Position numbers and translations under genes: made by a program
In this document: positions 25,413-37,334 of the stretch, in pieces
Position numbering within the stretch: the stretch's first letter is position 1
How the letters are laid out: every line of letters begins with the position of its first letter
Notes under the pieces: model-generated
Told to the model about the DNA's origin: nothing
Databases searched by the model: none
The model's input: only the letters and a program-made list of their open reading frames with translations
DNA from: Rhynchosporium graminicola
Taxonomy: Eukaryota; Ascomycota; Leotiomycetes; Helotiales; Ploettnerulaceae
Length of the DNA stretch: 64,000 bases
NCBI GenBank assembly: GCA_900074885.1
Contig: FJUW01000060.1
Coordinates: 124,001 to 188,000 of the forward strand
Reading direction: 5' to 3'

Positions 25413-27654
25413 CTAAATGCTCACCCATCTAGTACTAGCTTCTTCTTGTTCTCTGATCTCTATATCTTTGAAAATACCCCAGCTTTTAAGTGAGATAATT
25501 AACTCAAAGGTCTCTTTACTAAGCCTATTTCGTAGCTTATTAATAATAAGAGCCCCTTAACAGAAGAATCTCTCAGAAGAAGCTGAAGTAGCCGGAATTT
25601 GTAAATAGTTTCGAGCTATTAAAAATAATACCGGGTATTTTTCTTTATTATTAGCCCAAAAAGTTAAAGGGCGTATCTAATAATATTTTTAGTAAGTTTA
25701 TTATTTATTATCTTAATAAAAGAGAGACTTACGTTCTTATTAGCTCTTCTTTCTTCGAAATAAAGGGTAAATTCATCGAACTCTTCTTCTTCGTTTTCGA
25801 TATATATATCTAAGTCGTCGTCGTCTCGATTTATATCTATATTCTCAGCTTCTTAAAGCGGAGGTAGACTTAATAAATAGTCTTATTTATAACTATAAGC
25901 TAAAATTAATATTACTAGTTATAATATATATTAAAAGATAACTTACGTATTATATACTTCTTTCAATCGATTAAAGATATCAGTAGATTAACCTCTAGTA
26001 ATACTAATAAGCTCTAGACTGTCTCTTTTTATTCTAGGGTCTAGAATTAAAGATAGATATAAAGCTCTATTATTAAGGTTAATACCCTGTTTAGGGTAAT
26101 ATTTCCTTAATTTAGCGATACTCTTATTTATAGCGTCTCTAAAGACCGGATCCTATTTATTTATTAGGTATATAGTTATATATTAAGATCTTATTACTTA
26201 CGTTTAGTTCTTCTCTTATATTTTCTAGACGAATATATATATTATAAACCTTAGGGATTAAATAATATATAGTTGGATATTTATCAGCTTGTAACTTGGT
26301 AGTAGCCTTTATAAAGATATTAAATATCTTAAGGTATTTTTCTAAGTATTAAATATCTGAGTCTTTTAATAGAAGAATATCTCTATTCGTCTTAAAGACC
26401 TTCGATTTCGAAGAAGTAATAACTAGCTTAATAGCTGGCTATAAGTTTAAGAAGTCTTTTAGTATATTAGCTATCGAAGACTATCTAGTTTTCTGATCTA
26501 ATATTAGTTAATATATATATATATTAAATAAGAATTAGATAATATTTACCTAATTGAGGTATTCTAGCATCTTTAATATTTAGAGCTTGAATTTGGCTCT
26601 TTAATAGTCTTATATTCTCCTGAGAGTACTTGATACTGAATATAATTTTCCGAATTCTTTTCTATAAAGAGGTAGCTTAATATAATATTAGTATTAAGAT
26701 AATAGAAGATAGATTTAATATAACTTACTATTCGGAATAATATCTTTAACTTCTTCTTCATTTTCGATATTATAAATATCGATATGATCTAAGTCGTTAT
26801 AAGCGTCTTTTATAATCGCTTTTAATATATCTTGAACGACTAGATTAAGTACGTGAGCAATATAAGATATATCGCCTTAAAATACTATTCCGGAGATATC
26901 GTAATAACTTCTTAACTCTTTTATCAGAGTATCGTTTGAGCTAGCGTTATCTCTAGTAATACTATTTCAATAGTTAGCGTTATATATAATAATAATAATC
27001 TATATTAAAGTAATATACTTAGAGATATTATATTCTATATTATATTCTTATAAAGACTTTAGTAACTCTTCGAATAAGTAGCGACCTGAGTGAGGCTCTT
27101 TTAAGTCTCTTATTAATAGTAGATAAGACTTTAGCTCGAAGTTCTTATTAATAAAATAACTATAATAAGTTAGTATATAATAATAACTTATAGACTATAT
27201 AATAACTTACAGAGTAATTCCGAGATAAGTATCTTAATTAATAGCAGTCCAAGCGTCTAAGGTTAGACTAAAAGAACCGTTTGTTTTAATATTATCTTTA
27301 AGCTCTTCTTTAATAAGAGACTTCTTCTCTAAATGAGTAGAGTTTAAGTCTTCTTTAAGAGATTAATAATATAAACTAGGGACTTTACTATAAATTATTA
27401 TTAGTATTATATATAGTATATATAAAGGTTATACTTACTTATTTAAGTAGAATAGTAATCCTTTAAATAATTCCGAAGTAATTGCTCGAAAGGAGATATT
27501 ATTTAATATAATAAATCTAAAAAGTAACTTCTTAAACTTATTAATATTAAACTTCTCATCAGGTGATTTCAGCCTTTTATTAGCTCTTTGTCTAGCGAAA
27601 GCGTTGAATATATTATTCGTGCCTTATGAAGACTCTATAATATCCGAGGTATCT
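25413..27654 (-). pseudogene. hAT transposase, C-terminal part (RIP-mutated)
   Basis: Read on the minus strand, this is the larger piece of a hAT-family transposase split by a gypsy insertion. Near its left end lies the C-terminal dimerisation domain: IPATSASSERFF, GALIINKLRNRLSKETFELI, LKSWGIFKDIEI, with a stop at 25413-25415. Around 26780-26960 is the catalytic-domain stretch DNASSNDTLIKELRSYYDISGIVF-stop-GDISYIAHVLNLVVQDILK, where the stop takes the place of a conserved Gln. The part next to the insertion (about 27450-27620) reads NNIFNAFARQRANKR and onward. Many TAG and TAA codons show that it is dead. The rest of the protein lies at 34219-34655. Confidence 0.85.
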
Positions 27655-27889
27655 TATGACGACTGGTCAGGTTTGGAGGTTTCTCCCTATTAGTAGAAAC
27701 ACTTACTACTAAGCGAGATTACACGAGTAGAGTTTAGGGGCCCCTTTTCATATATATACTTCCCTTCTCTCTCTACTTCTTAACTCCTTAGTTATAGATT
27801 CTCAAGTGATTCTTACTACTTTATATTTATAATAATATAAGATCTTATTACTTATATAGTTTTAAGACTTTTCTAGAGTAAGCGTTATA
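27655..27889 (+). repeat. 5' LTR of the first gypsy element
   Basis: It is 235 bp, the same length as the copy at 33984-34218 and matching it nearly base for base apart from C/T and G/A differences, as expected from RIP. It begins TATGACG and ends CGTTATA (CGTCATA in the other copy). Confidence 0.92.
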
Positions 27890-29499
27890 TTATCTATAAC
27901 TCTTTTACTTACGTCTAGGAAGATAGTAAATATCTACTTATATTATACCTCTATACCTAGAGCTACTAAACGCAATAGACTACGCTATATAGAGAAGGCC
28001 TATACTAAGTATAAACTTAAAGAATAGCACCTAAACCGAAGTAACCTAAGTCCGATAAATCGACTACTGGTTCTCTGACTCCCTCTACCTCCTATTCTTT
28101 AGCGACTTATAATACTCGCTATAACTTACCTCTCTCTATAGTAGAGAGTACTCGCGATAACGCCTCGTCCGAGTTAAGCTCCTTAACTCCTACTATAATT
28201 AACGAACTTACTAAGTCCCTAAACCTCCCTAATAATACTCCTATATTAATAGTAACTATAAGTAACTTATAGGAAGACCGCGCTTACTAGCTATAAGAAG
28301 CAGAAAGGAAGCTCGCGGAGGAGAGATAATTAAACGCCGACTTATCTGCAGAACTATATTAGTTATAGGACGAGTTCCTAGAACTACGCTAGTTAACTAC
28401 TTAGCGCTCTACTAAGTCTATATTATTTAATAATATTTAATCGCGTATAATACTACTACTATTAATTAAAGAAGATAATACTACTCCTACGCTTAATAAT
28501 CGTCGTCGAGAATAATCTACCGGAGGAATATCGTTAATATTATACGCTACGCGTATAGAGAAGATACCGAACCTTCTAAATAAGCTCTCTAATAGAATCG
28601 ACTACTCTCTAAAACTCTAGGAAGTGCAGATACGTAACGCCCTCCGGCGCTACTCTAGCTACTTTATCGATAAAGATTACTATAAAGATTAGTTACTTAA
28701 CTAAACGGAAGGAATAGCTAGAACTTACCTGGAACTCTTATTCTTAGAACTAGAATATAATAAAGAAAGTAGTATAATCGATTCACTCGATATAATCACT
28801 TAACTCGTCTCCTTCTTATCTAATCTATATAACTAATAAATTATAAGAGCTAGCTACTCCGCGCTAAAGATAGATTATAAGTAGACCTTCTAGATATTCT
28901 ACTACGAGTTTCGTACGCTAGCTCGTAAAGCTAGAGTAAATAATTAATCGACTCTGAAAATAGACTTATAGGAGAAGCTACTTATATAGCTACGGAAATA
29001 GCTCTTCTAATAGTACCGAACGTTAAGGACACTAGAAGAATACGTTAAGGCTATATAAGCTAAAGACTAAGGTTAATTTATTAAAAAGACTTACTATTCC
29101 GAGTCTTCAGCTAAGGCTAGCGCGACTCGGGAACGCCCTATAAATACCTCCTCCTAGCGCTATAGTATTAACTCCTCTTCTTATCTGTAAATTAGTCTTC
29201 CTACGCCCGAGAACACTAGTATAACTAGTAAATAAGTATTATACTCTGCACGAAATAATCCGCCTCGTGCATAATCGCTAGCGAATACTCCTTATCACTT
29301 TACGCTTACCTTATACTTACGCTCGTCGTTAGCTCGACCTAATACTCTGTATCGAATTAATATAATTAACGCTAATAATAATATTAATAGCGAGTCAGAA
29401 GATAATAATAACGAAGAAACGTACGATAACGCTTAAGAGTATATTAAACCGCTAGTAAAAGACTACGCCTAGGGAAAGACTCCTTCCTAAGTAGTATAC

Positions 29500-32400
29500 G
29501 AGATATGCGATATCTTAACCTTATGAAGCTTCTTAGTAGTTAATTATTTACTATACGTGCTACTCTTACTAAGAATAGACTCTTATATAAGCTACTTAAA
29601 CTTCTCGATTCTGGAGCTAATAGATACTATTTTATTAATCGTTCTTTTCTTAAATCTCTTTCCTTCTTCTTAAAACCTTTAATTTACCTTCTGCTAAACG
29701 TAATTCCTATTAAAGGCTTTAATAGTATTAATAGTAGTACTATTAGTTACTATACGATACTTAATTTGATAGTAGATCGTCGCGTTTAGGTATTTACACC
29801 ATTTCTTATTAATACTCTCGGAAACTATAGTATTATACTCGGAAGGACCTAGCTTTCGGAATATTAAGTACTCTTAGATACCTCTAAATAATAGATTATT
29901 TAGCTATTATATACTTCTCCTAGTAACGTTTATAGCTCTCTGATCGAGATTAAGGACTTATGTAAACGCTATACCTACTAGCGCTATTAATACGACGCTA
30001 ACGAACGAAACGAACGCCTTGATTAGTTCTAAGAAGCGTACGAGGAACAGCGAAGCGCAGTTAACTCTCCTATTAATATTCGAGCTGTTATTAACTCTAT
30101 CTCTATTATTAAACGACTATTACTAGCTCGGAAGCGCACTTCTAGGGAGACTTATAGCTATAAAAATATCTAAAACTCCCCCCTAGAGAGTATTCTATAG
30201 GTAACTAACTCTCTATTACTACTGCCGATTAGTTAGGACTATTTCTCTAGTGTTTATACTACTTATTATAGATATAACGAGCCTAAGTGTTTATTATCTG
30301 AAGAATAAGAATAGAGTAATAAAGAGAAGTCTTTATACTCTAGAGAAGCTACTAATATACGGCCGAAGTGCGTACGATTCAGCGATATTATCGCTTATAT
30401 CCCGCGTGAATCTCTACTTTAACTCTAATTAGAAGTCTCTATATTAAAAACCTACGCATAAGACTACGCTTATATAATTCATACTATAGATTAATAGTTA
30501 CTCGGAATACTATCTCGCGACTTAATAGAAGCTACTTAAAGTATAAATATAGCTATTACGATATTTCGGAAGCGACTAAGATCACCTCGTATGCTCAGAC
30601 CTCTTCTAGAGCCTCTTACGCTAGAGATTTATATTATTAGCAGCTTAGCCTTCTATCTCTTATATAAACGCTAGAAGTCTTCTAACGATAAGATCTTCTC
30701 TACTACTTTTCACGAGATAAATAAGCTTCTTAACGATCGAATCGCAGTTTAGTAACGTAATACTACTATCGTATCTTTAACTATCGACCTTACGGAACGT
30801 CGTAAAACCGCCTAGTAATTTACTATTAGCTTAAGCGAATTAGATTCAGAACTATAGATCCCTCCCGAGTATAGCTAGTAGGTATACGTCTTTTCTAAGG
30901 AAGCTAGCGATATTCTCCTTTCTTATCGCTTATACGATTACCGAATTAAGCTTAAGGAAAGGGCTAAGAAGAGCCTTAAATACTCCCTCTTATATAAGAT
31001 ATCAGCTAAAGAACTTAAAGTTATTAAGGCGTATATTATTAATAACTTAGCTAAAGGTTTTATTAAACCTTCTTAAGTACTATACGCTATACTTATTCTT
31101 TTCGTTAAGAAAGCTAATAGAAGTCTAAGATTCTATATCGACTTTCGCGTACTTAATAACCTCACGAGGAAGGATTAATATCTACTGCTATTAATCGATA
31201 AAACGCTAGCTAGAATCTCTACTACTAAGATATTTACTAAACTAGATATTCGCTAGGCGTTCTACCGAATTCGAATAGATCTAGCCTCTAAAGAGTATAC
31301 GATCTTCCGGACCTATTATAGTATATATAAGTGTAAGGTACTCCCTTTCGGTCTGACTAATAGCCTTGCGATATACTAGCGATATATAAATAACGTCTTA
31401 TTCGATTACTTAGACGACTTCTATATAGTATATTTAGACGATATTCTGATCTACTCTAACGACCTACTATAGTATTAATTATACGTACATAAGGTACTAT
31501 AATAATTACAAGACGCTAGATTATAAGCTGACCTTAAGAAGTATAAATTCAATATTACTTATACTAAATACCTTAGATTTATTATCTCTACTTCTAGGAT
31601 CGAGGTAGACCTTAAGAAGGTTAATATTATATAATCTTAGAATTACCCGACTATAGTTAAGGGCGTATAATCGTTCCTAGGCTTTTATAACTTCTACTAA
31701 CGATTTATTAAGGACTACGGAATTATCGTAAAACCTCTTATATAACTTACTAAAAACAATATATTATTTCGGTTCGCTAAGGAGTATAAAGATACCTTTG
31801 ATTACCTAAAGCATGCTCTTACTTCGGCGCTACTCCTCTACTACTATTAGTAATATCTACCTTATATGATCGAAACAGACGCTAGTAATAGAGTAATAGC
31901 AAGTATACTATTATAATAGCATAACGAAGACTAGTTCCTAGTAGCCTACTTCTCTAAGACTATACTACCTGCCGAGCTTAATTACGCTATATATAATAAG
32001 GAAATACTAATAATTATATAATCTTTAAGTAACTAGAGATCTAAGCTCGTAAGCGAACTATATTAGATCCGCGTTATTACTAATTATAAAGCTCTTAAGT
32101 ACTTTATAACCGTTAAATAGCTAAATGCACGATAAGCCCGATAGGCCGAGCTACTCGCAGATTATAACTTTATAATTACTTATCGACCTAGGAAGTATAA
32201 TCTACTCGCTAAAACTCTCTCTAAAAGAAAAGATAAATTAGATAAATAGAATAATACTAAAAGAACTTAGCGTTTATAGTAGCTACTACGCGAAGACTAA
32301 ATCGATCTAGTAATACTTATAAGTAACCTCCGGAATAGCTCCGACTCTATAGATAACTTTAAGCTTATTAACGCCTTAGAAGTCGCCGACCTATCGCTAG

Positions 32401-33960
32401 TCTTTTCTATAGTATAGTAAGTACTTAACGCTAATCGTACTATACTATTACTCTAAGTACTATAGAAATAAGCTCTCTCCGCTACTCTTAGAAAACTAAT
32501 TATAGAAAAAGATCTTCTACTCTATAAAGGAAGACTAATTATACTTAATGTTTTATACTTTCGCACGCTACTTATACGCGAAATATACGACCGATTAGAG
32601 ACTACTTATCTAAGTGTAAAGAAGACCTTATAACTACTAGTATTATAATACTAGTAGTATAGAATCGCTTTAACTATTAACTAGTATTATTATAACTATT
32701 ATACTTACTAACGAATTTAAGTACCGCGCGATAAGAAACCGGGCCTCCTCTAACCTCTGCTTATACTATCACGTTTATAGGAGTATATTATAGTCGACTA
32801 CTATAGCTTTAACTGCGATAAATATAGCTAAAATAAAATTCTCGTATTTATTAACTATTTTAGTAAATAAGTAATTAGTATTCTATACCGAAAGACCTCC
32901 GATACGCGCGACCTTATAAAGCTTTACTTATACTACGTATACCGCTATTTCGGAGCTCTATTAATAATTACCTCTAATAGAGGGCCTTAATTCGTTTCCC
33001 GTTTTTAGACTATAGTTATCACGATTCTTAGTACTAAAAGATAGCTTTCTATAGTAGACTACTTATAAACAGATAACTAAATAGAGATCTATAACTAATA
33101 TCTCTAACGTAGATTACGACCTTTTATCTCTTACTATTAAGATAACTAGTCGGAATTCTTACTTATTATAGACTACGCCTAGATAACTCTTCCTTACGAA
33201 TCCCTTAGAGGTCTCTTACCCTTTGAAGTTGTTTATAGATATATACCCTGCGTTAATTAGAATTAGAAAGACTTACCTAACTCTATTATACTTACTAATA
33301 AGTTGAATACTTAGTAAGCTCTAGATTACGCTAATTATCTGCGCGATACCTAGACTACTACTTAATTAAGCCTCTAACGTATATAAGCTAAGATATCCTA
33401 ATCCTATAATCGCTTACGCTATAAAATCGACTTTACTATAGACGACTTTATCTAGCTAGATATACGCTACTTTACGAGTACTCGACCTAGTAAAAAACTC
33501 GACTTCCTAACTAACGGACCTTTCCGTGTAATTGAAAAAGTTAGAAGCTCTTATTATCTAGAGCTCCCTACTAGTATAAAAGTATATAACGTATTCCCTA
33601 CTACTAAGCTACGGAAGTATCTAAACGACCTCTTGCTAGGATAAACCTTACTACTACTACTACTTATTAATATTACTAGTAATAATAAATAGGAGATCGA
33701 AGATATACTTACGTACCGTAAGTAGCGTAATAGCATCTTATACCGAGTTTCCTAGTTAAATCAAGACGTCGATCTCATATAGTACGACGCTATAGATATC
33801 AAATACGCTCCTGCTAAGCTATAATAATTCCACTTTAATAACTTAACGTAAGCTAGACTTCCTGCTAAACTACCTAATTAGCTAAAAGCTTTCTACGATA
33901 GAATTGATAATTACGACTACTTTAATAGTAATAAGGAAATAGACTAACGCTCGAGGGCGA
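29500..33960 (+). pseudogene. gypsy pol remnant: protease, reverse transcriptase, RNase H, integrase, chromodomain-like end
   Basis: In order, on the plus strand: a protease-like region near 29600; reverse transcriptase with FTKLDIR-stop-AFYRIRIDLASKEY (stop 31254-31256 in place of a conserved Gln) and the YLDD box at 31431-31442 followed by ILIYS; RNase H starting ETDASN near 31872; integrase with TSNRGP-stop-FVS near 32970 (Gln to stop) and a downstream LPFEVVY motif; then a C-terminal region EIEDILTYRK...YRVS...LNQDVDLI resembling a chromodomain with Trp codons changed to stops. This marks a chromodomain-type (chromovirus) fungal gypsy family. No protein can be made. Confidence 0.88.
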
Positions 33961-33983
33961 GCTTTTTTCGGAAGGGGGAGTAG

Positions 33984-34218
33984 TATAACGACTTGTCAGG
34001 TTTAGAGGTTTCTCCCTATTAGTAGAAACACTTACTGCTAAGCGAGATTACACGAGTAGAGTTTAGGGGCCCCTTTTCATATATATACTTCCTTTCTCTC
34101 TCTACTTCTTAACTCCTTAGTTATAGATTCTCAAGTGATTCTTACTACTTCATATTCATAATAATATGAGATCTTATTACTCATGTAGTTTTAAGACCTT
34201 TCTAGAGCAAGCGTCATA
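33984..34218 (+). repeat. 3' LTR of the first gypsy element
   Basis: A 235-bp partner of 27655-27889, less mutated than the 5' copy (it ends CGTCATA). It is preceded by the polypurine tract and followed by the duplicated target TATCT. Confidence 0.92.
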
Positions 34219-34655
34219 TATCTAATAATAACTATTAGTATTTATATAATTATCAAGTTTTATTAAGATTTAGATAACTTACCCTTATTAATATTAATAT
34301 TATTTAAAACCCTTCTTATATCGAAGGCTTTATAAGAGTTTTTATAGTAAGTAATATAATTACTAGTAGAAGCGTAAACTCTTTGATTTTTCCAGGTTTT
34401 ACTAATTATTTTCAAGTTAGTATATTATAATATAATTAGAAGGATTTATTTAATAACTTACTTAGAATTAGCTTATAAACACTTAATAGTAACTGATCGA
34501 TAGTTTTCGATATTCTCAGGATTCTCCTTAATAGGGTCTAAGGTTTTAGAGAATAGCTCTCTTTTAAAAATTGAGCTATCTTTTGAGTCGTCGAGTTTAA
34601 AATCCGAAGAGTTTTGAAGTATATTTAAAGAGATAGAGGTCTTATTAGCTATCAT
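34219..34655 (-). pseudogene. hAT transposase, N-terminal part (RIP-mutated)
   Basis: Minus-strand reading from an ATG at 34655 gives a 60-codon open frame (MIANKTSISLNILQNSSDFK...), then after an intron-like gap protein-like sequence (SKTWKNQRVYASTSNYITYYK, YKAFDIRRVLNN). Next comes a normal-looking intron (GTAAGT near 34284) just before the point where the gypsy element interrupts the gene. The reading continues on the other side of the insertion at 27654. The N-terminal position in the protein is inferred from its place; a BED-type zinc finger is not clearly visible. Confidence 0.6.
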
Positions 34656-34940
34656 AAGATAATAGTAGTAGTTAAGGGTAATAATAAGAGTAGTAATCGA
34701 TTAAGTAGTAGTTATAAAGATGTAAAGATAACTTGAATACTTTAATAAAAGAGAAAAGGAAGACTTAATCGAAAGAAATCGTTATTATATAGAGATATAA
34801 TAACTTCTAGATAATTGTATAGCTTACAAATTCGATTATAATTTAAGAATTGATTTATAATATAAAGAAACGCTTCGAATATAGCTTAATAATCAAGTTG
34901 ATAAATACTCTATAAAGCGTTGCTACTCGAAGGTTCTATG

Positions 34941-34959
34941 CGGGACGGGCCGCAGCTAA
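34941..34959 (-). repeat. Candidate right terminal inverted repeat of the hAT element
   Basis: Read on the minus strand from 34959 the sequence is TTAGCTGCGGCCCGTCCCG, a hAT-like end lying 5' of the transposase start. The GCTGCGG core is shared with the ends of the MITE at 42504-42907. The matching left end was not found, so this is a candidate only. Confidence 0.35.
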
Positions 34960-35044
34960 GCCTCTTTAGGTAACGCTCCATATACTAGTCCTAATTAGGT
35001 TAGTTTCTGATCACATGACTACTACTCGAGTAGTACTCTAGAGT

Positions 35045-35093
35045 AGTAGAGTAGAGTAGAGTAGTACCCACCACTACTCTACTCTACTCTACT
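35045..35093. repeat. Perfect 21-bp hairpin of GAGTA units beside the hAT remnant
   Basis: Bases 35045-35065 (AGTAGAGTAGAGTAGAGTAGT) and 35073-35093 are exact inverted repeats around a 7-base loop. Just to the left are two more small palindromes (ACTACTCGAGTAGT and ACTCTAGAGT). The cluster sits at the edge of the AT-rich island. Confidence 0.85.
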
Positions 35094-36617
35094 TATTTGT
35101 CACACTGCATGCTGGTTTTGCTTCCCCTTTCGACGTCGTAGAAAGTATCTATAGGTCTTTAACTTACCCTATTGAATAGTCCATGGCCGACCATGTCTCC
35201 CCGAGGCAACGAGGCAATTTTCCTTGCCTGGTGCAGTTCATCTGCTAATGTACATGATGCTATGTCTGGTGAGCCCTGTAGTTTGGTAGCAAGATACTTC
35301 ATTTGTGGGGCCCTGTCGCAAAAGGTACCGATAACATCACACGAAAATATGAAAGTCCCAGCTGAAGCATGTCGGGTACTTATAAACCATAGTTCAGAAA
35401 ATTCACTAAACCGCATTGAGCAGTTTTTGAAGGATGACCCATGTATGGTTTCGCTACACAAAACAAGAGATAGATTGACGTCTTCAACCAGGGCAACCTT
35501 TCTGTAGCCCAGCAGAGTCTCAAGCTCTTTGATATGATATAAATCTACATATGCTGAAGGATATTGAGACACTACGTCTCAGAACTGCCTTGGCACATGG
35601 AATGAGATAAGACATCACGTTTCTGTCTTTTTTTCGGAAGAAGTTGTATCCATTCTTTACTCATCCTTGCCTTCGAGACTGTGGAAGACAGATTTCATAG
35701 GTGTGTGCTTAATCGATTGATCATACTATTAGGATATGGATGCGATCCTCGGGAAGTACCATTTACGTGATCTCTTTGGAAAATTTCCAATAATGAAGTG
35801 CCAGGTAGGGGATTGAAGCTATCACATGGCAGATAGTTGTCATGTACAGAACTTGCTTGACCTCCGGTAAACATCCTCAAAAGAAGCAGGCTGGAGTAGA
35901 ATTGAAATGGAGGATCTCTTTTGATCAAGATCTAACAGAAGCAATAAACTTACTATATATAGCGAGATAATAAATCAAAGTCAACAGGATTAATAAAGAA
36001 ATCTTTTTAATAACCTGTTTAATAGTAGCTTCGTTGACTTAGATTATACCACGCGGTATTCTATTTACTGCGAATTTAAGTTTTAGCTCAGAATTTATAG
36101 CCCCGGAAGTACTAATATAATAGAAGATATCACGTCTTCTTAAAGGTGAATAGAATTCTGTGCAGTTAAATAGACGGAGAAGATCTCAGACTTCAACCTG
36201 GGAAGAAGTTCAAGATTCCACGCAGCTCCATTGATTTGTGAAGTATCGATATTTGGGAATGTATTCAAACCTGAGAAATCGGGCTAGGCGGGTGTTTTCC
36301 ACGACTTTATGGCGACAAAGACTTCAATGTCTTGGACCACGACGATGACTGACCTACTAGTAGGTTGCTGTAATCAAAAGCATTGATAGCGAGAGTTCGA
36401 TTGAACCCTCAATTTTCCGACCTTCGACCAAGAGTACGTAAAACACGAGACTTTATTAGAAAAGTTGCGAATTTGGCAGATTGTGGGCACAGGATGAATG
36501 AGCATGTAAACCGTCAACATGGTCTAAAAAAGAAAGTCACAAATTTCATGAAGGACTTGGAGAGTTGTGTATTTGTCAAGTACCTCATAACAGCAACAAT
36601 AGAGACATGCTAAAGAC
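35094..36617. other. No confident gene; one unrecognised open region
   Basis: Between 35159 and 35572 both strands are open: 137 codons on minus and 111 on plus (within 35172-35507). Neither product is recognised and no splice structure is evident, so which if either is coding is undecided. A 77-codon minus frame at 35695-35928 and a 76-codon basic plus frame at 36383-36613 are likewise unsupported. From 35935 to 36170 the DNA is AT-rich like the nearby repeats. Confidence 0.35.
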
Positions 36618-37334
36618 CTACACAGTACCATTTACTTGCCTCCTTTTTGCAAATTCAACAAATTCCCTGTCTATCAAAACAATTAGCTTTCAATCACAGA
36701 AACGATGCGACTTGGCTCACAGCTAATCTTATCTTCACCATCGACAGAATTCATGAGCTCATCAACTTCCGCATCCGTCACGTTCTCACCAAACCCCGCC
36801 AGCAGTTGCCGGAACTGAGCAGCTGTGATGGATCCCTTCAACGATGGATCAAATTGCGCCCATGCAGATTTGAGATCTGCTTCGCTGTCTACATCTTCCT
36901 CAGTAGCGGCCTCCTTCGCAGGGGATGTGACCTCTATGGGCGGAGCTCTCGATCGGCCGGTCATCATCGCGATGAATTCTGTTTGATCAGATGAGTGGAT
37001 GACGTGGATTCCTCTCTGGGAAATTACCATCAAAGTTGATTGTGCCGTCACCATCGAGATCTACCTCTTTGATAATCTGTGCGAGCTCTTCTGCAGTTGG
37101 ATTTTGCCCGGATGCTTTCATCACCCGACCGAATTCCTCGACTGTGATGTTTCCTCCTTTATCCGTATCCTATCGCCATCAGTCACGGTTCCGATCCAAT
37201 ATCATTGTGCAGCACTTACGTATTGGTCAAACTCATGCTTCAAGATCGAGATTTCCTCTTCTGACAGATATCGTTCCGACTAGCTCATTTAGCTTAAGGT
37301 CCACTATAGGCGGGTATAAAATATCGCCTACCAT
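36618..37334 (-). CDS. Calmodulin-like EF-hand protein with a weakened C-terminal lobe
   Basis: Five exons keep phase throughout: 37334-37332 (the ATG alone), 37279-37220, 37169-37028, 36978-36721 and 36670-36618, giving 171 residues. An intron right after the first ATG is a known trait of fungal calmodulin genes. The N-terminal lobe has two good calcium loops: DTDKGGNITVEE (residues 22-33) and DLDGDGTINFDE (58-69), with the calmodulin-type linker helix ASGQNPTAEELAQII. After a longer linker (SRAPPIEVTSPAKEAATEEDV) the third loop DPSLKGSITAAQ lacks the final Glu, and the fourth SVDGEDKISYRE lacks the first Asp, so calcium binding there is probably weak. At 171 residues it is longer than true calmodulin (about 149). 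It is a calcium-sensor paralogue, partner unknown. Exon 1 is the least certain part. Confidence 0.75.

Larger units (their letters stand above)
27655..34218 (+). mobile_element. Complete Ty3/gypsy LTR retrotransposon, RIP-mutated, nested in a hAT element
   Basis: A 6564-bp element with two 235-bp LTRs (27655-27889, 33984-34218) and gag-pol remains in plus orientation. The outer ends are perfect inverted repeats TATGACG/CGTCATA. The 5-bp sequence TATCT flanks both sides (27650-27654 and 34219-34223) as a target site duplication. A polypurine tract (GGAAGGGGGAGTAG) precedes the 3' LTR. The flanking DNA on both sides is a hAT transposase gene, so this is a nested insertion. C-to-T changes (and G-to-A on the other strand) have destroyed all long reading frames. 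Confidence 0.93.

Noticed and set aside
35172..35507. Plus-strand frame of 111 codons considered as a small secreted effector
   Set aside because: No signal sequence at the start and an overlapping longer open frame on the other strand; evidence is balanced.
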